Assembly (NCBI GenBank): GCA_947365805.1
Contig: CANAZY010000015.1
Location: forward strand, 1-32,180
Direction: 5' to 3'
DNA: 32,180 bases
Source: an uncultured Clostridium sp.
Lineage (GTDB): Bacteria; Bacillota; Clostridia; TANB77; CAG-508
Shown: piece by piece, positions 28,650 to 32,180 of the stretch
Layout: each line of letters starts with the position of its first letter
Position numbering within the stretch: the stretch's first letter is position 1
Program-made: the position numbers and the translations under genes
Notes under the pieces: model-generated
Database searches by the model: none
Told to the model about the DNA's origin: nothing
What the model saw: only the letters and a program-made list of their open reading frames with translations

Positions 28650-29760
28650 CTAATTAATAAAGATTGTTTTTTGTCTTCTACCACTAATATTTAATAAAAG
28701 CCCAATACAAATAAAGTTGGTCACTAGCGAACTTCCACCATAGCTAACGAACGGAAGTGGTACCCCAGTAATTGGTAATAACCCCATTGTCATTCCAATG
28801 TTTTCTATCATATGAAATAGAAAAATTCCTACAATTCCCATCGCAATATAGGAACCTAAATCATCTTTTGCTGTTTTTGCAACATATACTGCTTTTGTAA
28901 TTAATACAACATATAGAATAATAACAGCCCCTGCTATTACAAATCCCATTTCTTCTCCTATGACAGAGAAAATAAAGTCTGTCGTTTTAGGATGTAAAAA
29001 TCCTAGTTGTGTTTGATTTCCTTTTAAAAGTCCCATTCCAAATAATTGCCCGAGAACCAATAGCAAGTTTAGATTGAATGACATTATAGCCAGAACCTCT
29101 TGGATCTAAATTTGGATTTAAAAATACATCAATTCTTGTTTTGGCATGAGCTGGTAATACAAAATAATATACCAGTGGTAATGCCACAACAACAATCAAT
29201 ATAACTCCTATAATATACCTTTTATCAATTCCTGCTACAAATAGCATTAGCATAAATGCTATCATAAAAGCAATTGCTGTACCATAATCTGGCTGTTTAA
29301 TAATTAGTAATACAGGAACAGCAAGTACTGCAAATATAGCAAGTAGCTTTAATGGTTTATTAATTTCATTTTTATCTCTTTTTTGAAGTATCGACATTAG
29401 ATAAGCAATGGTTATAATCACAAATATTTTTGCAAATTCACTTGGTTGTAATTTAATACTTTCTGTAATAGAAAACCAACTAGATGCTCCATTAATTGGT
29501 TTAGTAAATAAAACTGCAATTAATAAAATAAGAAATATGCCATAAAAAATTGGTGAAACTCTTGCAATTAGGTTATAGTCAATGCATATGATAGCAATCA
29601 TAATGGGAATACTTATTAAAAGCCACATAATTTGTCTTTTCAGTTCGCCATAGTTTGTTTCTTGTGTCGCTGAATATAGAGAAATACAACTTATTATAAT
29701 TAGTGCAATACAACAAATTAATATCCCCCACTCTATGTTTCTTAAAATTCGACCTTTCAT
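28650..29760 (-). CDS. rodA: RodA, SEDS-family peptidoglycan polymerase, needs +1 shift at a CGG codon (369 aa)
   Basis: A multi-pass membrane glycosyltransferase for cell elongation. Family signatures include KLQPSEFAKI, IKQPDYGTA, DPRGSGYNVIQSKLAIGS, then QTQLGFLHPKTTDFIFSVIGEE and LPFVSYGGSS near the C terminus. The zero frame is lost after AIGS: CGG (29050-29052, codon 237) leads to RAIIWNGTF and a stop at 28987. The +1 frame reads GQLFGMGLLKG and runs to 28650; relatives have a GSGG-type turn at exactly this place, so the shift inserts the expected Gly (TCT-CGGG read Ser then Gly). Total 369 aa, normal for RodA. It follows minE by 10 bases; a minD-minE-rodA order is common in Clostridia. 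Confidence 0.92.
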
Positions 29761-29770
29761 TTTTCACCTT

Positions 29771-30433
29771 CTATTTTTGGGTTGTATCTTCTTTTTTTGC
29801 CTTTTTCTCTTCTTCTGATTCGTCTTTTTGTGCATCTCGTTGTTTAGATTCTTCTTGTTGTTTATGATTTTTTACCTCTTCCTTCTTGTCTTCTTGTTTA
29901 TCTGTATCATCTTGTTTTGCTTCTTTATTTTTTGATTCTTCTTTTAATACTTCCTTTTTACTTTCTTCTACTTTTTGTTTTTTATTTTCTGTTTGCTTTG
30001 CTTCTTCTTTTACTTTTTGGTTTTTTGGTTTTGGTTCTTCTATTTTCTTTTCTACTACTTCTTGTGTGCTTGCTGTTTTTGTTATTTCTATTTTTTCTTT
30101 TGAAGTGTCTTCTTGTCTTGCCATTCCATTTTTTACTTCTTCTTTAATGCTAACAATTGGAATATTAGCATATAAAGCTGGTCCTCCTTTGGTTCCATCT
30201 TCATTTGCCTTATTCGTAAGTCTAACATCAATTGCATTCTCATCTAAATCTATGTATTTTTTAATCACTTCGATGATTTCTTGTTTCATCAAATCTAGGA
30301 AATCTGCCGATACATTTGCACGGTCTTGCATAAGAACCAGATGTAGTCTTTCTTTTGCTGCATCTTTTGATTTTACTTGCTCTTTATCTTGTTTTCCTAT
30401 TTTCTTAAAAAAGTTTATTATGCTTTCAAACAT
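29771..30433 (-). CDS. minE: Cell-division topological factor MinE with long charged C-terminal tail (220 aa)
   Basis: Residues 1-95 are a complete MinE: FINFFKK-type membrane-targeting N terminus, AKERLHLVLMQDRANVS (MinD-binding region), MKQEIIEVIKKYIDLD and a final ALYANIPI strand. MinE is normally about 85-95 aa. Here about 120 residues follow, almost all K, E, Q, D, N and S with repeated EESK, KKEE and EAK strings and no hydrophobic core: a disordered or single-helix tail. There is no stop or frame change between the parts and no CGG. MinE stimulates the MinD ATPase to place the division site. It starts 22 bases after minD and ends 10 bases before rodA. Confidence 0.92.
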   Translation of the reverse strand: MFESIINFFKKIGKQDKEQVKSKDAAKERLHLVLMQDRANVSADFLDLMKQEIIEVIKKYIDLDENAIDVRLTNKANEDGTKGGPALYANIPIVSIKEEVKNGMARQEDTSKEKIEITKTASTQEVVEKKIEEPKPKNQKVKEEAKQTENKKQKVEESKKEVLKEESKNKEAKQDDTDKQEDKKEEVKNHKQQEESKQRDAQKDESEEEKKAKKEDTTQK

Positions 30434-30455
30434 TCTTATTTTCCCCCATTTCCTA

Positions 30456-31250
30456 TTATTTTATTCTAAATAATCTTTTTATCTTAGCAAAAAATCCTTT
30501 CTCCCTGCCAGGAACGGTTACTTCGATATTTTCTCCTAACACCCTTCTTGCAATTTCTAAATAAGCTTTACCAGAAGGTGCTTTTCGGTTTGATACCACA
30601 GGCTCTCCTTTGTTAGTTTGTGTTACAACATATTCATCATCTGGTACTACCCCAACTAATTCGATGGATAATAAGTCAACAATGTCATCAACATCCATCA
30701 TTTCTCCTCTTCTTACCATGTTTGGTTTTAAACGGTTCACAATTAGTTCTGGATTCTTAATTTCAGAAGATTCTAATAAGCCTATAATTCTATCAGCATC
30801 ACGAATTGCTGAAATTTCTGCTGTTGTTACAACAATCGCACGATTTGCACCTGCAATCGCATTTTTAAATCCTTGTTCAATTCCTGCTGGGCAATCGATT
30901 AAAATATAATCAAATTCTTCTTTTAATTTATTGGTTAATTCTATCATTTGTTTTTCATTAACCGCACTTTTATCTCTTGTTTGAGCAGCAGGAAGCAAGA
31001 ATAATTCTGTAAAACGCTTGTCCTTAATTAGAGCTTGTCTTAATTTACATTTTTCTTCTACCACATCTACAATATCATATACAATTCTATTTTCTAATCC
31101 CATAACAACATCTAGGTTTCTTAGGCCAATATCGGTATCAACTAATGCTACTTTTTTACCTTGCATAGCAAGAGCTGCTCCTAAATTTGCTGTTGTGGTC
31201 GTTTTACCTACTCCACCTTTTCCTGATGTAATAACAATAACTTCTCCCAT
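30456..31250 (-). CDS. minD: Septum-site determining ATPase MinD (264 aa)
   Basis: Deviant Walker A motif SGKGGVGKTTTTANLG (residues 9-24), switch region DTDIGLRNLDVVMG, Walker B-like DYILIDCPAGIE, and a C-terminal amphipathic membrane-targeting helix (EKGFFAKIKRLFRIK). It binds the membrane with ATP and recruits MinE (and MinC). Length is typical. The start ATG follows GAGGAGGTATTT. minC, usually just upstream in Clostridia, is not there; a gene of unknown function with its own promoter and terminator lies instead. Confidence 0.97.
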   Translation of the reverse strand: MGEVIVITSGKGGVGKTTTTANLGAALAMQGKKVALVDTDIGLRNLDVVMGLENRIVYDIVDVVEEKCKLRQALIKDKRFTELFLLPAAQTRDKSAVNEKQMIELTNKLKEEFDYILIDCPAGIEQGFKNAIAGANRAIVVTTAEISAIRDADRIIGLLESSEIKNPELIVNRLKPNMVRRGEMMDVDDIVDLLSIELVGVVPDDEYVVTQTNKGEPVVSNRKAPSGKAYLEIARRVLGENIEVTVPGREKGFFAKIKRLFRIK

Positions 31251-31545
31251 AAATACCTCCTCAAACTACACTTCTTTGTAATTTGTTTCTATAATTTAAC
31301 ACCTATATCTTATCTTTTTTTATATCAAAAGTCAATGAATTCATTATAATTTTTGTAATATTTCTGTAATATTAAGTAAGAAGAACAAAAGAGGCTTGAT
31401 TAAAATTTCTTTACACTTTAGAAAACTTTTCATGCCTCTTCTTTGTTCATCCGCCAAATTTTATGAAATAAAATTTATGTAGAATGCTTCGCAAAGCTTT
31501 TTAATCTAGTAGGATGTTTAGAGAACTTTCGTATTAAATAAAAAA
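31251..31545. other. Gene-free gap upstream of minD
   Basis: It contains the minD promoter and, at about 31382-31450, a long imperfect inverted repeat (GAACAAAAGAGGC with GCCTCTTCTTTGTTC) with a loop near 35 bases. No coding region is visible. The inverted repeat may be a remnant of a small element or an attenuator. Confidence 0.6.
31307..31335 (-). promoter_or_regulatory. SigA-type promoter of the minD operon
   Basis: TTGACT (31330-31335) and TAAGAT (31307-31312) on the minus strand, spacing 17 bases, about 55 bases before the minD start. Confidence 0.65.
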
Positions 31546-31571
31546 ACTGAAGAAACATAAGTTTCTTCAGT
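31538..31571 (-). terminator. Terminator of the 149-aa gene
   Basis: A perfect 11-bp stem (31546-31556 with 31561-31571, arm ACTGAAGAAAC), tetraloop, then TTTTTTATTT on the minus strand. The gene's TGA stop lies inside the stem. Confidence 0.9.
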
Positions 31572-32016
31572 CCAGATTTTTAACTTCAAAAGTCATTCCA
31601 TACGCTTTCCCCAGCATCTTCAATGCTTCAATAGCATCTCCCCTATCCTCTAAGGAAATCGCCGTAGCATCAATAGTCATGTCTTTGATACTAACTTCTC
31701 CCAGCACCGTTGCTTTGTAAGTACGAGCTAAAATAAGTTCTATAATCCTTTGAAAAGAGACCGTATCTATCACTTTTTTCAGGTTTTTATCTTTCCTAAT
31801 CAGTTCTTTCAACTCGTCAATCCGAATAACCTGAAATTTAACTTCGTCAGTCCCAGTTCCTACTTCCCGCACTACATAAGGAGCTTCCCAAAATGCCCTG
31901 AATGCCTCATTGTATTCTTTAGCATATCTCTTTGCATCATTAATCTGCAATGGAGAAAGCCTCGGAGGAATATAGCTTCCATTGAATTTTGAAAAAGAAT
32001 TTGTTGTTTTTGTCAT
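31567..32016 (-). CDS. Protein of unknown function, possibly phage-derived (149 aa)
   Basis: I do not recognise this protein with confidence. It is soluble, with no signal or membrane segment, and mostly helical by eye. The C-terminal segment DAIEALKMLGKAYGM resembles the ALxLLGKxxGM ending seen in some phage small terminase subunits, a weak hint only. Its base and codon use differ from the other genes: it is less AT-rich, uses CTG, GCC, AGG and CCG, and has two CGG codons as plain Arg (codon 50 at 31867-31869 and codon 65 at 31822-31824). A +1 shift at either would hit a stop within a few codons. In a window where native CGG always marks a frameshift, this suggests recent transfer. It has its own promoter and terminator. 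Start ATG at 32016 after GGAAGGAC. Confidence 0.7.
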   Translation of the reverse strand: MTKTTNSFSKFNGSYIPPRLSPLQINDAKRYAKEYNEAFRAFWEAPYVVREVGTGTDEVKFQVIRIDELKELIRKDKNLKKVIDTVSFQRIIELILARTYKATVLGEVSIKDMTIDATAISLEDRGDAIEALKMLGKAYGMTFEVKNLD

Positions 32017-32081
32017 AATTTATTGTCCTTCCTTTCTTTTATTAATCTTCATTACTAGTACTTTCTTGTATAACTATTATA

Positions 32082-32110
32082 ATTATAACCAATTTTTCAA
32101 AAAATGTCAA
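32082..32110 (-). promoter_or_regulatory. Consensus SigA promoter of the 149-aa gene
   Basis: TTGACA (32105-32110) and TATAAT (32082-32087) on the minus strand, spacing exactly 17: a perfect consensus, stronger than any other promoter in the window. The remaining bases up to 32180 show no complete gene. Confidence 0.85.
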
Positions 32111-32180
32111 ATCTTATGGTAACTCTTGTATGAGTTTTTAATTCTGGGGATTTCCCAAGATATCAATATTTTTTAGACAT

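Noticed and set aside
24510..29760. Split rsmH, ndoA, dusB and rodA as ordinary pseudogenes or as separate small genes
   Set aside because: Each break is a single extra base forming CGG, all downstream sequence is intact, and four unrelated important genes show the same pattern. Decay would give varied lesions. Error remains possible and is stated as the main alternative.
29579..29767. Short minus-strand frame overlapping the rodA start (62 codons)
   Set aside because: It is an out-of-frame reading of the rodA N terminus with no family resemblance; rodA in the other frame is clearly conserved.

Overview
This is an AT-rich metagenomic contig from a Gram-positive (Firmicutes, Clostridia-like) bacterium, probably from a gut. 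The lineage is suggested by a mraZ-rsmH-ftsL-spoVD cell-wall cluster, minD-minE-rodA, an EndoA/MazF toxin of B. subtilis type, a GerS/LolA-like protein and cohesin/dockerin surface proteins. All credible genes are on the minus strand. Bases 1-42 are not biological: they are an Illumina adapter with its index, so the left edge is an artefact.

Layout, in transcription order (right to left). 32.2-31.55 kb: a gene of unknown function with a consensus promoter and its own terminator. 31.3-27.6 kb: minD, minE (with a very long charged tail), rodA and a tRNA-dihydrouridine synthase gene. 27.6-26.4 kb: a LolA/GerS-like protein and the toxin ndoA, closed by a long palindrome. 26.4-21.8 kb: mraZ with three MraZ boxes, rsmH, ftsL-like and spoVD, with three copies of a short palindromic repeat. 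21.8-0.9 kb: a surface protein-degradation locus made of two copies of a two-gene unit. Each unit encodes a 305-aa secreted cohesin-dockerin protein, then a giant secreted M26-like (IgA1 protease/Zmp-type) zinc peptidase with an N-terminal dockerin, Ig-like repeats and GLUG beta-helix blocks. 0.7 kb to the edge: a secreted transglutaminase-like protein cut by the contig end.

The most striking observation is translational. Five genes (rsmH, ndoA, the LolA-like gene, the dus gene and rodA) each contain exactly one in-frame CGG codon. At that codon the conserved protein continues only if reading shifts +1, so that CGGN is read as GGN (Gly). I found no other in-frame CGG in roughly 9,700 codons of native genes, although CGG occurs out of frame about 42 times. 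The one gene that uses CGG as an ordinary sense codon (twice) is the gene of unknown function at 31.6-32.0 kb, which looks foreign. The simplest reading is that CGG has no working Arg tRNA in this organism and acts as a +1 frameshift site, perhaps through a CGGN-reading glycine tRNA. This needs checking against the rest of the genome and against sequencing error.

The second theme is a peptidase-based cohesin-dockerin system. The adaptor genes share a 788-bp perfectly identical tract, which implies recent gene conversion or an assembly ambiguity.
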